Positions 36,007 through 44,648 of a stretch of 47,069 nucleotides of DNA are shown piece by piece (the stretch's first letter is position 1; every line of letters starts with the position of its first letter). A program made the position numbers and the translations under genes. Origin of the DNA: Verrucomicrobiota bacterium (GTDB taxonomy: Bacteria; Verrucomicrobiota; Verrucomicrobiia; Chthoniobacterales; UBA10450); NCBI GenBank assembly GCA_003219195.1, contig QHPX01000083.1, forward strand, positions 1 to 47,069, given 5' to 3'. Under the pieces are notes generated by a model. That model was given only the letters and a program-made list of their open reading frames with translations. It did no database searches and was not told where the DNA came from.

Positions 36007-38130
36007 ATGGAGCAGGCCAGCGCCAAAATCAGTGTCGAAAACTCCAATGCTGGCGCGGAATCTTTTCCAGGCGGTTTTGCCAGAAGCGAAAGTTTTTTCG
36101 GTCCGCAAAGTTTTATCAACCGCGAACTGAGCTGGCTGGAGTTTAATCGACGCGTGCTCGAAGAAGCGCAGGACGCGACGCAGCCGCTGATCGAGCGGGT
36201 CAAGTTCCTCACCATTTTCAGCTCAAATCTAGACGAGTTTTTCGAGATTCGCGTTGCTGGAATCAAACAACAAATCGAGAGCGAGACGAGCGATGTCGGT
36301 CCCGACGGATTGAGTCCGACCGAGACATTCAACAGCATCCGGCGAGTTGTGAGCGAGCTGGTCGCGACTCAATACGCGCTTTGGAACGCCGAACTGCTTC
36401 CGCAGCTTGCCAAGAATGGAATTCGCGTCCGCGAAGTGTCGCAACTGAACGCCAAACGCGCGGCCTGGGCGCATCGTTATTTTCAAAAGGAAGTCTTTCC
36501 GATGCTGACGCCCCTTGCTGTCGACGCCAGTCATCCCTTTCCGCAGCTTTTGAACAAGAGCCACAATTTGCTCGTGCGTGCCAAGGCGCAACGCGGGGGC
36601 GAGCCGTTGCATGCGATTGTGCAAGTGCCACGCGTTATTCCGCGACTCATTCTTATGCCGCGCGGCAAAGGCGAACCGTGGGATTACATTTATCTCGCCT
36701 CTCTGATCAAGCAGCACATCGATGAGTTGTTTCCCGGTTTGATCCTCGAAGGGGTGCATGCCTTTCGTGTTACTCGCAACAGCGACCTCTACATCCCGAG
36801 AGATTTTCGCGATTTATTGCTCGAATTTTTCGAACTGACCGAGCCCGATGTCTACAAGGTCGATGGTCCGCTCTCGATGACGCATCTGGCGCCGCTCATC
36901 AGTAACGACGCCTTTGCCAAGCTGAAAGACCGGCCTTTTCAACCAGGACGCGACCCCGCGCTTCCGCCGCACGCGGATATTTTTGAGGTTCTGCGCCGGC
37001 AGGATGTTCTCCTTCAGCATCCTTACGACAGTTTTGATCCGATTGTCGATCTAATCGAGGAAGCGGCGCAGGATCCGCAAGTGCTCGCCATCAAGATCAC
37101 GCTTTATCGCACCGGCGGCGAGTCGCCCATTGTCGCAGCGCTCATCGATGCGGCTAATGCCGGCAAACAAGTGACGGCTATCGTTGAGTTGCGCGCGCGC
37201 TTCGACGAAGCGGTCAACATTCAATGGGCCCGCCGGCTTGAGGAGGCTGGTGCGCATGTCATCTATGGCGTGGTCGGCTTGAAGACGCATTGTAAAATGC
37301 TTTTGGTCGTCCGTCGCGATGCCGATCGCATTCGCCATTATGTCCATCTCGGTACGGGAAATTACAATCCGCGGACCGCACGCATCTATACCGATTGGAG
37401 CTTCCTTACCACCGAACCGCAATTGACCGAGGAAGTCGGGATCGTTTTCAATACCATCACCGGCCTCGCCGCTTATCCTGGTCTGAAGAAGTTGATGGTC
37501 GCGCCTTTCGACATCAAGCAACGCCTGATCGGCTTTATCGAGCGCGAACGCGATCACGCGCGTGCGGGCAAGCCGGCGCGCATCATCGCGAAACTCAACT
37601 CGCTGGTCGACCAAGAGGTTATCGAAAAACTTTACGAAGCCTCCTGCGCGGAGGTAACCATCGACTTGATCGTGCGCGGCATCTGCTGTTTGCGTCCGAA
37701 GATCCCGCGCCTAAGCGAAAACATTCGCGTCATCAGCATTGTCGGGCGTTTCCTCGAGCACAGTCGGATTTATTATTTTGCAAATGCTGGCCAACCACAG
37801 GTTCTCTTATCGAGCGCTGATTGGATGCCGCGAAACTTTTTGCGGCGCGTCGAGGTCGCATTTCCAATCGAGAACCCAGCGTTGCGCGACAACATCATCA
37901 ACGAAGTGCTTCCGCGGTTCCTAAATGACCGGGTAAAAGCGCGCGAGCTTCAGCCGGGTGGAAGTTACCGGCGGTTGCAGCCGGAGGGGCCGGAGCCCCG
38001 CGCCCAAGCGCAATGGCATTTCCGGGAACGTTCGAGGGAGCGCGCGAAAAAGCTTGGTCGCAAAAAAACGCCCCCGCCTGATAAGTTGATTCCCATCACC
38101 GTTGCGCCACCGCCGCCGAAACAATCATGA
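36007..38130 (+). CDS. ppk1: polyphosphate kinase 1
   Basis: Polymerises the terminal phosphate of ATP into polyphosphate at the membrane or in storage granules. The 707-residue product has the N domain (FINRELSWLEFNRRVLEEA), head domain and two phospholipase-D-like C domains. His 447 in YVHLGTGNYN fits the autophosphorylated His of the family and His 585 in GRFLEHSRIYYF the second conserved His. Start ATG 36007 follows the 12-mer. It overlaps the next gene by four bases (ATGA), so the two are coupled. A C-terminal basic, proline-rich tail extends beyond the usual end. Confidence 0.96.
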   Translation: MEQASAKISVENSNAGAESFPGGFARSESFFGPQSFINRELSWLEFNRRVLEEAQDATQPLIERVKFLTIFSSNLDEFFEIRVAGIKQQIESETSDVGPDGLSPTETFNSIRRVVSELVATQYALWNAELLPQLAKNGIRVREVSQLNAKRAAWAHRYFQKEVFPMLTPLAVDASHPFPQLLNKSHNLLVRAKAQRGGEPLHAIVQVPRVIPRLILMPRGKGEPWDYIYLASLIKQHIDELFPGLILEGVHAFRVTRNSDLYIPRDFRDLLLEFFELTEPDVYKVDGPLSMTHLAPLISNDAFAKLKDRPFQPGRDPALPPHADIFEVLRRQDVLLQHPYDSFDPIVDLIEEAAQDPQVLAIKITLYRTGGESPIVAALIDAANAGKQVTAIVELRARFDEAVNIQWARRLEEAGAHVIYGVVGLKTHCKMLLVVRRDADRIRHYVHLGTGNYNPRTARIYTDWSFLTTEPQLTEEVGIVFNTITGLAAYPGLKKLMVAPFDIKQRLIGFIERERDHARAGKPARIIAKLNSLVDQEVIEKLYEASCAEVTIDLIVRGICCLRPKIPRLSENIRVISIVGRFLEHSRIYYFANAGQPQVLLSSADWMPRNFLRRVEVAFPIENPALRDNIINEVLPRFLNDRVKARELQPGGSYRRLQPEGPEPRAQAQWHFRERSRERAKKLGRKKTPPPDKLIPITVAPPPPKQS

Positions 38131-38816
38131 AGAAGAAGATTTTGCTGATCGATGTTGGCGGCACACACGTGAAGTTGATGATCTCGCGCGCGAAAAAGCG
38201 AAAATTCAAGTCAGGCCCGCGCATGACGCCGCGCGAAATGGTGTCCCAAATCAAACCACTGATTGCCGATTGGAAATTCGACTGCATCTCGATGGGGTTT
38301 CCGTCGCTTGTGTCCAATGGACGCATCGTCAGCGAACCAAAACATCTCGGCCACGGCTGGGTCGGATTTAATTTCGAGAAGGCACTTGGCAAACCGGTCC
38401 GCCTGATCAACGACGCCGCCATGCAAGCGCTCGGCAGTTACCGCGGCGGTCGAATGCTTTTTCTCGGACTCGGCACCGGCCTCGGTTCGACTTTTGTTTG
38501 GGCCAACACCGTCCTCCCGCTCGAACTCGGCGATTTGCCCTATCGTGATTGCGCAATCATCGAAGATTATCTTGGCCGCCCCGGCTTGGAACGGCTTGGC
38601 GAAAAAGAGTGGAAACGCGAGGTCGAATTCGCGGTCGCGCAATTGAAGAAATCTCTCGTCGCCGACTACGTCGTGCTCGGCGGCGGCAACACGAAAAAGT
38701 TGGATTCACTTCCGGAAGGAGTCGAGCGCGGACATAATCGGAACGCGTTTCTTGGCGGCACGCGTCTGTGGCAAATTGACCCGCGCACCCGTCGCCCGAA
38801 GTGGCGCATCCTCTAA
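38127..38816 (+). CDS. ppgK: ROK-type sugar kinase, putative polyphosphate glucokinase
   Basis: A 229-residue ROK-fold kinase, shorter than most. Phosphate-1 motif LLIDVGGTHVKL (residues 6-17), GFPSLVSNGRI, the NDAAMQALG catalytic Asp region, GLGTGLGSTFV and, at the end, VVLGGGNTKKL are all present. The pattern matches proteins annotated polyphosphate glucokinase, and coupling to ppk1 supports use of polyphosphate to phosphorylate glucose. One oddity: the ELGH segment of the family reads ELGDLPY here. ATP use cannot be excluded. Confidence 0.75.
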   Translation: MKKKILLIDVGGTHVKLMISRAKKRKFKSGPRMTPREMVSQIKPLIADWKFDCISMGFPSLVSNGRIVSEPKHLGHGWVGFNFEKALGKPVRLINDAAMQALGSYRGGRMLFLGLGTGLGSTFVWANTVLPLELGDLPYRDCAIIEDYLGRPGLERLGEKEWKREVEFAVAQLKKSLVADYVVLGGGNTKKLDSLPEGVERGHNRNAFLGGTRLWQIDPRTRRPKWRIL

Positions 38817-38835
38817 AACCAGCCATAAGATCGAC

Positions 38836-39297
38836 ATGTACCTTTATTTTCTCAGACACGGCGAAGCGGATTGGCCAGACTGGAAAAAGTCCGACGACGA
38901 ACGTCCGCTGACCAAGCGGGGCAAAAAAGAGATGCACGAAGTCGGCGCGTTCCTTGCCCGAATCAAAGCGCGGCCTGATCTCATCCTGACCAGCCCGCTG
39001 CCGCGCGCATCGCAAACAGCGAAAATTGCGGCCGAGCATCTCAAAATAAAATGTCGCGAAGAAAAATTGCTCGCGCCTGGCTTTGGACATTCGCAGCTTA
39101 AACGTTTAATTGAAAAACATCCTGCCGAGAGCTTGATGCTCGTCGGTCACGAACCGGATTTCACGGAAACGATTTCTGCCCTGACTGGCGCGTCGCTTAA
39201 ACTCGCGAAGGCGGGCGTCGCACTGGTCGATGTCAATGTTTCTTCAGGCAATGGAAGATTGCTCTGGCTATTCCCACCGAAGGTCATGAAGAAGTAA
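38836..39297 (+). CDS. sixA: phosphohistidine phosphatase SixA family protein
   Basis: A 153-residue histidine phosphatase. The catalytic RHG is in LYFLRHGEADWP, and the second His is in MLVGHEPDFTE; the small size without extra domains fits SixA, which removes phosphate from protein phosphohistidine. ATG 38836 is part of a partial 12-mer (AAGATCGAC-ATG, 38827-38838) and gives the family start; an upstream GTG frame adds unrelated residues. It lies 20 bases after ppgK, and converges on the CHAD gene six bases away. SixA next to CHAD is a recurrent pairing in bacteria. Confidence 0.87.
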   Translation: MYLYFLRHGEADWPDWKKSDDERPLTKRGKKEMHEVGAFLARIKARPDLILTSPLPRASQTAKIAAEHLKIKCREEKLLAPGFGHSQLKRLIEKHPAESLMLVGHEPDFTETISALTGASLKLAKAGVALVDVNVSSGNGRLLWLFPPKVMKK

Positions 39298-39303
39298 CTC
39301 GAG

Positions 39304-40227
39304 CTATTTCTTAGCCGGCCGTCTCTTCTTCTTTTTCGACTTCCAATCTTTGATGAAGATCGAGATTCGTTTTGCAAATGCCTTCGGCGGCTCCGCATAA
39401 AATCGCCGGCCCAGTTCGGTCGCATCCCGTTTTAGTTTCGCGCTGCGTTTGCGAATTAGCTTTCGCAGCGCAGCACACTCGTCGCTCAGTCCAGGCTCGG
39501 TGCCTTCCTGGTCAAAACGGGCGAGGAGAAAAGCGAAATCATGCTCGAGGCCGAGGAGCTCGCCCAAAGTTTTCGCGTCCCCGGCAATTTTCTTCAGAAC
39601 AACGCGGTTGAGCGGTTCAAGAAGGCGCAGATGATACCACAACTCCTTCACTTTCTTTCGCCAGGCATGAAAATTTTCCGGAGTGGGTTTCTCGAAAACC
39701 TTCCCTAGCGCCGCGCGACCGCGCCGATACGACTTCGCAACCGATCCGCAAACTTGTTTCCAAGTTGTCTCGTCCAGCGGCCAACCGGACAGACGTTTTT
39801 CGGCTGCTTCTAATTTCGGGATCGCTTGTTTTCGCCAGCCGGCAAAAGCAGCCGAAAAACTTTCCCGTTCCATCGACAACAATTCTTCGATTTTTGGAAA
39901 TGGTTGCGCGGCGGATTGACCGCCCATGTCCTCGCGAATATGCGTCAGCGTTTGCAATCGGACGTGGGCGTCGCGCAAATCCGACATCAGCCTTGCGATT
40001 TGGCTCAAAGAACGGTCCTCTCGTGCATGTCGATTTTTTCCTGCCTGTGCCGCCGCCAGCCGCAGCGCCGCGCGCAGTTTTTTAAGGTGCTTGCGCGTCT
40101 CGTGAACAGTCACGCCCCGCTCCTTTGCCGGATGGCGGCACAATCGAAGCGCGGAATCAATCTCTTCGCGAAAGATTCTCTTCAGTCCTTGCGACGGCTG
40201 CTCCTTCGATTTCAAGCGGTAACTCAT
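39304..40227 (-). CDS. CHAD domain protein
   Basis: A basic, all-helical protein of 307 residues. CHAD domains bind inorganic polyphosphate through rows of Lys, Arg and His. Here the paired motifs VHETRKHLKKLRAALRLA and FHAWRKKVKELWYHLRLLEP are visible, one in each four-helix half. The C-terminus is very Lys/Arg-rich (KDWKSKKKKRRPAKK). ATG 40227 (MSYRLK) matches the family start; ATG 40260 would overlap the CYTH gene. It is read after the CYTH gene, on a strand facing ppk1-ppgK-sixA. Confidence 0.88.
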   Translation of the reverse strand: MSYRLKSKEQPSQGLKRIFREEIDSALRLCRHPAKERGVTVHETRKHLKKLRAALRLAAAQAGKNRHAREDRSLSQIARLMSDLRDAHVRLQTLTHIREDMGGQSAAQPFPKIEELLSMERESFSAAFAGWRKQAIPKLEAAEKRLSGWPLDETTWKQVCGSVAKSYRRGRAALGKVFEKPTPENFHAWRKKVKELWYHLRLLEPLNRVVLKKIAGDAKTLGELLGLEHDFAFLLARFDQEGTEPGLSDECAALRKLIRKRSAKLKRDATELGRRFYAEPPKAFAKRISIFIKDWKSKKKKRRPAKK

Positions 40228-40237
40228 TGCCAATTGG

Positions 40238-40711
40238 TTACTCTCGCGCCAGCCTGACATTGCTGTAGCGCTTTTCGCCTGTCACTTCTCGGCCAAACCA
40301 CCTCGGCGGTTGGAATTTGCGGGCGGCGGCATGAGTTGGGAATTCCACTTCCGCGACGATGAGGCCGGCATTTCGCCCACGATAACTATCGATCTCGATG
40401 ATCAAATTCTTCCACGGAACCTCGTGGCGGAGCTTGCGCAATCTCCGGCCTACTGTCGCTGGCCAGAGCGCGGCGAATTGTTTCGCACTCAGTTTGATCT
40501 CGCGTTCTTCGCGGGTGCCCCCACGACCTACTTTGAAAGTTAGCGATGCCGTCTTTCCCTTTTTTCGCAGGCGAACGTGTCTTCCTCCGGGCTCGCTCGC
40601 CAGATAACCTTGCGCAATCGGATAACTCCGGAAACGGTTGAGTCCCGGCGGCAGTTCTTCGACGAGAAATTTGCGCTCAATCTCACGACCGTTTCTCGCT
40701 GGGTTGTTCAT
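40238..40711 (-). CDS. CYTH domain protein (triphosphate tunnel enzyme family)
   Basis: 157 residues. The diagnostic E-x-E-x-K motif is EIERKF at the N-terminus, followed by alternating charged strands (HVRLRKKGKTASLTFKVG, EEREIKLS, LIIEIDSY, IVAEVEF) forming the eight-stranded tunnel. Such enzymes cleave inorganic triphosphate or related compounds with a divalent metal. CYTH and CHAD are often fused or adjacent; here they are separate genes ten bases apart. Substrate in this case is not known. Confidence 0.88.
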   Translation of the reverse strand: MNNPARNGREIERKFLVEELPPGLNRFRSYPIAQGYLASEPGGRHVRLRKKGKTASLTFKVGRGGTREEREIKLSAKQFAALWPATVGRRLRKLRHEVPWKNLIIEIDSYRGRNAGLIVAEVEFPTHAAARKFQPPRWFGREVTGEKRYSNVRLARE

Positions 40712-40808
40712 TGCAAAAGAACTGTTCTAATCGCATAAACGGCTTGTCGCGATGCGCAAGTCGCAAACAGACTTGCTGCCGCTCAAACTTGCTAAGTCGC
40801 GAATCGTC

Positions 40809-41036
40809 TCAGCTTGCGGTGCCCTGGAGGAATTCGTTCAATGCGTCGGCAGCGGCGAAGATCGGCCACGCTGAAATCGCCACGATGATGGCGAAGAACA
40901 GCGCTTCGATGACAAATTCCCAACTCTTTTCGCTCGCGAAATAACTCCGGGTTAATTCGCGGAATGATCGACGCGTTGTCGATGTTTTATTCGGCGTCCG
41001 TTTGATCACCGTTCTTTTCACTGTAATCACGCTCAT
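40809..41036 (-). CDS. small single-pass membrane protein
   Basis: 75 residues from ATG 41036. A basic N-terminus (ITVKRTVIKRTPNKTSTTRRS) is followed by one transmembrane helix (EFVIEALFFAIIVAISAWPIFAAADAL) close to the C-terminus. I do not recognise it. The extended frame to 41186 overlaps the arsC end and has no support. It lies between the CYTH and arsC genes on the same strand. Confidence 0.6.
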   Translation of the reverse strand: MSVITVKRTVIKRTPNKTSTTRRSFRELTRSYFASEKSWEFVIEALFFAIIVAISAWPIFAAADALNEFLQGTAS

Positions 41037-41143
41037 AATTGAACGTTCGATAAACCGCCGCGCCTGGCGCGTCAGGTTACGAATTGTCAAGATCGCGTAA
41101 CAATCACGTGACAGGGCAGCGTGCGCGCCGCCCCGGATGAAAA

Positions 41144-41593
41144 TTAGGCGAAGGTTATGCCCCCAACCCCGCACATTTCGTCGCAAAACATTTCGATACG
41201 GGCGCGAATCTGGTCGCGAATTTTGCGCACGCCATCAAGCCGCTCCTTTTCGGTGCCCGTTAGTGCGGCCGGATCGGGAAAACCCCAGTGCAATCGCGTC
41301 GTCACGCCGGGAAAGATCGGACAACGGTCGGCGCTGCTTTCATCGCAAACGGTGACGACGTAGGAAAATAATTGGCCGCTCTTGAAAACATCGAAGACGC
41401 TCTGCGTTTTCTTTTCGAAGATATCGACCCCGACCTCGCGCATCGCTTCGACCGCGACCGGATTGAGCGTGCCGGGTTCAAGTCCGGCGCTGTGCGCCTC
41501 GAAGTCGTCCGGGCAAAGACGGTTCAACCACGCCTCAGCGATTTGGCTGCGAGCGCTGTTATGAACGCAAATGAACAACACTTTCTTTTTCAT
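41144..41593 (-). CDS. arsC: arsenate reductase, low-molecular-weight phosphatase type
   Basis: 149 residues; reduces arsenate to arsenite using a phosphatase-like fold. The active-site loop is ICVHNSARS (nucleophile Cys 9, with Arg 15), and the redox pair is Cys 83 and Cys 91 in [12 protein letters not shown], the three-cysteine relay of thioredoxin-linked ArsC. The family also includes protein tyrosine phosphatases, but those lack the second and third Cys. It starts at ATG 41593, five bases after the LpxH-like gene. Arsenate enters cells through Pst, which makes the position near pst sensible. Confidence 0.9.
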   Translation of the reverse strand: MKKKVLFICVHNSARSQIAEAWLNRLCPDDFEAHSAGLEPGTLNPVAVEAMREVGVDIFEKKTQSVFDVFKSGQLFSYVVTVCDESSADRCPIFPGVTTRLHWGFPDPAALTGTEKERLDGVRKIRDQIRARIEMFCDEMCGVGGITFA

Positions 41594-41597
41594 CTTT

Positions 41598-42389
41598 TTA
41601 TATCGCTGCGGCCTCCAACGATCGCGTCGGTTTCAACGGTTGGTTCGGAAAGCGCAGCGGGCCGTAGTTCACAATGTCGATCTTGCCGTTTTCATATTCG
41701 ACGAGCGCCGAGCAGGTCTCGACCCAGTCGCCGCAGTTGTAATAAGTGAGCCGGCCAATCTGGCGTACGCACACGCTATGAATATGGCCGCATAAGACAG
41801 CGTCGACACAAAATGTTTGCGCGTAACGAACCATCTCTTCTTCGAACCGGCCGATGAAGCTAACGGCGTCTTTCACGCGCTTCTTGGCGTAGGCGCTGAG
41901 CGACCAATACCCGAGGCCGAAGCGGCGGCGCACGAAGTTGATCAGCGGGTTAAGCGAAAGAAGAAATTGATATCCCGCGTCCCCTGCGAATGCGAGCCAC
42001 TTCACGTTTTGCACCACCGCGTCCAACTCGTGTCCGTGAATCACCAGGATGCGGCGTCCGTCCGCGGTGCGATGGATGGCGTGGCTTTGGATGCTGATGT
42101 TGCCGTAAACACCATGGAATCCCGCGACCATTTTGTCATGGTTGCCGGGGATGTAAACGATCCGTGTGCCTTTGCGCGATTTGCGCAGGATTTTTTGGAT
42201 GACGTCGTTGTGCTGTTGCGGCCAATAAATCCCGCGACGGAGCTGCCAGACATCAATCAAATCACCCACAATGTAGAGAGTCTCGAATTCGTTTTCGCGC
42301 AGGAAATCAAGCAATGCGCCCGCGTTGCTGCCGCGCGTGCCGAGATGGACATCGGAGATCCAAGCGGCGCGAACGCGCCGTGGTTGCAA
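41598..42389 (-). CDS. LpxH-like metallophosphoesterase (UDP-2,3-diacylglucosamine diphosphatase family)
   Basis: Calcineurin-like phosphoesterase with the full metal motif set: [27 protein letters not shown] and CGHIHSV. LpxH removes UMP from UDP-diacylglucosamine in lipid A synthesis at the inner membrane, and the residues between motifs ([13 protein letters not shown]) fit that family. The longer frame begins with TTG at 42527 but runs across a strong terminator hairpin at 42454-42488, so the likely start is the TTG at 42389, giving 263 residues. Substrate is inferred from family only. Confidence 0.78.
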   Translation of the reverse strand: MQPRRVRAAWISDVHLGTRGSNAGALLDFLRENEFETLYIVGDLIDVWQLRRGIYWPQQHNDVIQKILRKSRKGTRIVYIPGNHDKMVAGFHGVYGNISIQSHAIHRTADGRRILVIHGHELDAVVQNVKWLAFAGDAGYQFLLSLNPLINFVRRRFGLGYWSLSAYAKKRVKDAVSFIGRFEEEMVRYAQTFCVDAVLCGHIHSVCVRQIGRLTYYNCGDWVETCSALVEYENGKIDIVNYGPLRFPNQPLKPTRSLEAAAI

Positions 42390-42453
42390 AGCGAGCCCGT
42401 CGCTTAGGTCAAGTGAAAACCTTGATTCCGGCCCAACGCCGGCCGATTCAGGC

Positions 42454-42488
42454 AAAAAGCCCGCCGGAACGCTCTCCCGACGGGCTTT
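42454..42488 (-). terminator. intrinsic terminator after the porin gene
   Basis: Arms AAAGCCCG (42456-42463) and CGGGCTTT (42481-42488) are perfect 8-base inverted repeats, followed on the minus strand by a T run (CTTTTTGCC). It ends the rrf2-porin transcript and supports a start for the next gene downstream of it. Confidence 0.85.
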
Positions 42489-42561
42489 CGCTGACCTAAG
42501 CGTGCTCTGTTTGGTTGAGAGAAACAAATGCTAACTCTCGCCAGTCAGTCGAAGTTTTTCC

Positions 42562-43976
42562 TTAAAACATCACCTGGACGCGGCCGATGACTTCGTCGAA
42601 CTGGTCGTCGCCAAACTCAGGATGCGCTTCCCGGAAATCCGACCAGGTGTGGATATAATTGACCATCAGCTTGATCGCATCGCCGTGGATGTAGTAGTTG
42701 AGCCCGCCCGTGATGGAGCGGATGCCATCGCCACTGGCGACTTGGTCGGGATCGAGCTCTTCCCATCGCACCGCTGCTTGCAGCTTCTTCGGAATGAGGA
42801 AATAGCTGCCCTGCACATACCAGCCGCTCGGGTCGAAGTCTGCGAACCCCGGTGCGACACCGCTCACGGTCCGACCGTTCACGTCTTCGGACAGATATTC
42901 GCCGATCAGATCAAAGGGCCCGATGTTCAGCCATGCGTCCAGGCTCCACCCTGTCCGTTCAGCGGCCCCCGGCAATGAGAACGAGGAGAGTGAGCCATCG
43001 GCATTGACCTTCAGGTTGCCCGACGGCGCGATGTTCGTGCCGGTATCGTCGCGGCTATTGAGGACGTCGCCGCCAAGCTTGAGACTCGATTCCTGGCCGA
43101 GCAATTTCCCGTGCCAGGGCAGAAGTTCCAAGCGCCCCACGTACATGAAATTGTTGTTATCGTTTGTGTTCACGTTCCGGCCGTTCCCGTTAAAGATGCC
43201 GGCGTAGTAAGTCACCAGGTCTTTTTGATCCGGCCAAACGTTGGCGAACGGCTTGCCCCAGAGCTGCACGCCGACCTGTCGCTCGGGCGTGAGCGCGACC
43301 GTGGGCAGACTTCGCTCAATCATAAAAAGTTTTGTGTCCGGCGTGATCTGCTCCAGACCAAACGGCGCTTTCCATTGGCCGACTTTAATTTGCGCCTCTG
43401 GAAATTGATGCCAGTTGATGAAAATGTCCGTGCCGGAGAACTCCGTGCGCGTGGAGTTTGAGACCGTAGTCGTTTTGATGCTCTCGATGTCTCCCGTCGT
43501 ATTGTCCGTGGTGGTAGTAATTGATTTCAATGCGGTGATCGAGGCATCGCTCTGCTCGAAGTCGCCTTCAATCTTGAAGTCGAAGTTCTCCGCAAACTCA
43601 CCCGAGAGATTGATTCGCGCCCGGCGCAGGCGGAAACGGTCTTTCAGCGCGTTTAAACCAAAGCGCCCCTCGAATGCGGAGACATCCCCGTCTTCCAAGT
43701 TCGCCTGAATGAATCCGCCCAGTACCAGCTTAATTTCCGGTCCCCCAGGCACGACATAAACCGGTTTTTTCTCCTCTTCGACCACAGCCTTCTCGACGTA
43801 CGTTTTCCCGTCGGAAGTGACGCGCGTTTTCGTTTTGCCTGCCGGACCCAGGAGCGGCTCAAACGAGGTCTGTTTTTTTAAGCCGCTGATTTCCTGTTCG
43901 AGTTCGGCATTGCGTTTTTGACAATCGCAGCCAGGCTCCCGCCCGCTGCCCGTAAAGTGAATTTTTTGATGAACAT
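42562..43976 (-). CDS. OprP/OprO-type porin, reading frame broken after the signal peptide
   Basis: An outer-membrane beta-barrel for phosphate-like anions in its family. ATG 43976 has a strong ribosome binding site (AAGGAG seven bases upstream) and starts a signal peptide MFIKKFTLRAAGGSLAA, but that frame stops at 43878. The mature protein (coiled-coil QKRNAELEQEISGLKKQ, then KLVLGGFIQANLEDGD and a barrel ending IGRVQVMF) lies in the frame one base back, joined near CAAAAAC at 43919. Adding one base gives 471 residues. A longer in-frame extension reaches back into rrf2 but has no signal. Mutation, sequence error or -1 slippage are all possible. Confidence 0.75.
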
Positions 43977-44050
43977 CACTTTTCTCCTTGTTGTCGCATT
44001 GATTAGTCGATTCGTATCGTTGGATTTCTTTGATCGATTCCTTTGCATTT

Positions 44051-44623
44051 TCATTTCCTCCGTTTCTCAGACACTTGCTTGAGTGACTCGAATTCTCGTC
44101 GGCCCCGACCCAGCAAATCAACCGCGGGCGGCAACACCAACGGGAGTTGGGTTGATGGTGGCAAAAATGGCGACGCAACCTTGTCCCGGCGCAACTTGCG
44201 CAACGTGATTTCAACAATGTCGGCGAGCGTGTATCGATCGAGGATCTTTGCGATCGCGTTGTGCACATCGAGCATCAGCATGCGCAAACCGCAATGCACT
44301 TCGTCTGGGCAAGAGCAGCGGACGTAAGCCGTTTGGCTGACGCACTGAATTGGTGCGAGCGGTCCCTCGATGAAGCGAATGACCGATCCGAACTTGATCC
44401 GGGTCATCGGCTTCGCCAGAGAATAGCCGCCGAGTTTCCCGCGCGTGCTTTTTACGAACTCGCCGAGTTTTAGTTGCGCGAAGATCTGCTCGAGAAATTT
44501 CACGGGGAGTTTCTCTTTCGCCGCCAGCTCGCTCACCTGCAGAATGGGGCGGCCTAGTTCTTGTGCGATCCCAAGATCAATCAGGGCTCTGAGTGCGTAT
44601 TCTCCTCGTTTCGAAAGTTTCAT
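44051..44623 (-). CDS. Rrf2 family transcriptional regulator
   Basis: 190 residues. The winged helix has KLSKRGEYALRALIDLG, then LPVKFLEQIFAQLK and the wing STRGKLGGYSLAKP. Four cysteines (94, 103, 105, 111, in IQCVSQTAYVRCSCPDEVHC) fit an iron-sulfur or thiol sensor like IscR. Target genes are unknown; a large palindrome at 45072 is the natural candidate operator. It stands 25 bases after the small membrane gene and 74 bases before the porin, so the three are probably one transcript. Confidence 0.9.
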   Translation of the reverse strand: MKLSKRGEYALRALIDLGIAQELGRPILQVSELAAKEKLPVKFLEQIFAQLKLGEFVKSTRGKLGGYSLAKPMTRIKFGSVIRFIEGPLAPIQCVSQTAYVRCSCPDEVHCGLRMLMLDVHNAIAKILDRYTLADIVEITLRKLRRDKVASPFLPPSTQLPLVLPPAVDLLGRGRREFESLKQVSEKRRK

Positions 44624-44648
44624 GTCTTCTGTTATGGGAACCAGATGC

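Larger units (their letters stand above)
1839..41684. repeat. dispersed 12-mer AAGATCGACAAT, both orientations
   Basis: Exact copies, plus orientation: 2338, 13612, 26117, 26186, 27227, 28302, 32545; reverse complement: 1839, 8735, 22854, 28719, 30715, 35988 (first base on the plus strand). One-mismatch copies: 2073, 3421, 4777, 7135, 8303, 29426, 30971, 37042, 41673. Ten-base cores: 13555, 15072, 27570, 30108, 33465, 38827. About 0.006 exact copies would be expected by chance. In genes the motif is read as IVDL, LSIL or LSIF, RSTI and KIDN, in different frames and on both strands, so the constraint is on DNA rather than protein. The motif is not palindromic. The span given is only the range holding the copies. 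Confidence 0.9.

Noticed and set aside
42390-42527. N-terminal extension of the LpxH-like protein
   Set aside because: It would be translated across a strong intrinsic terminator and does not match the family.
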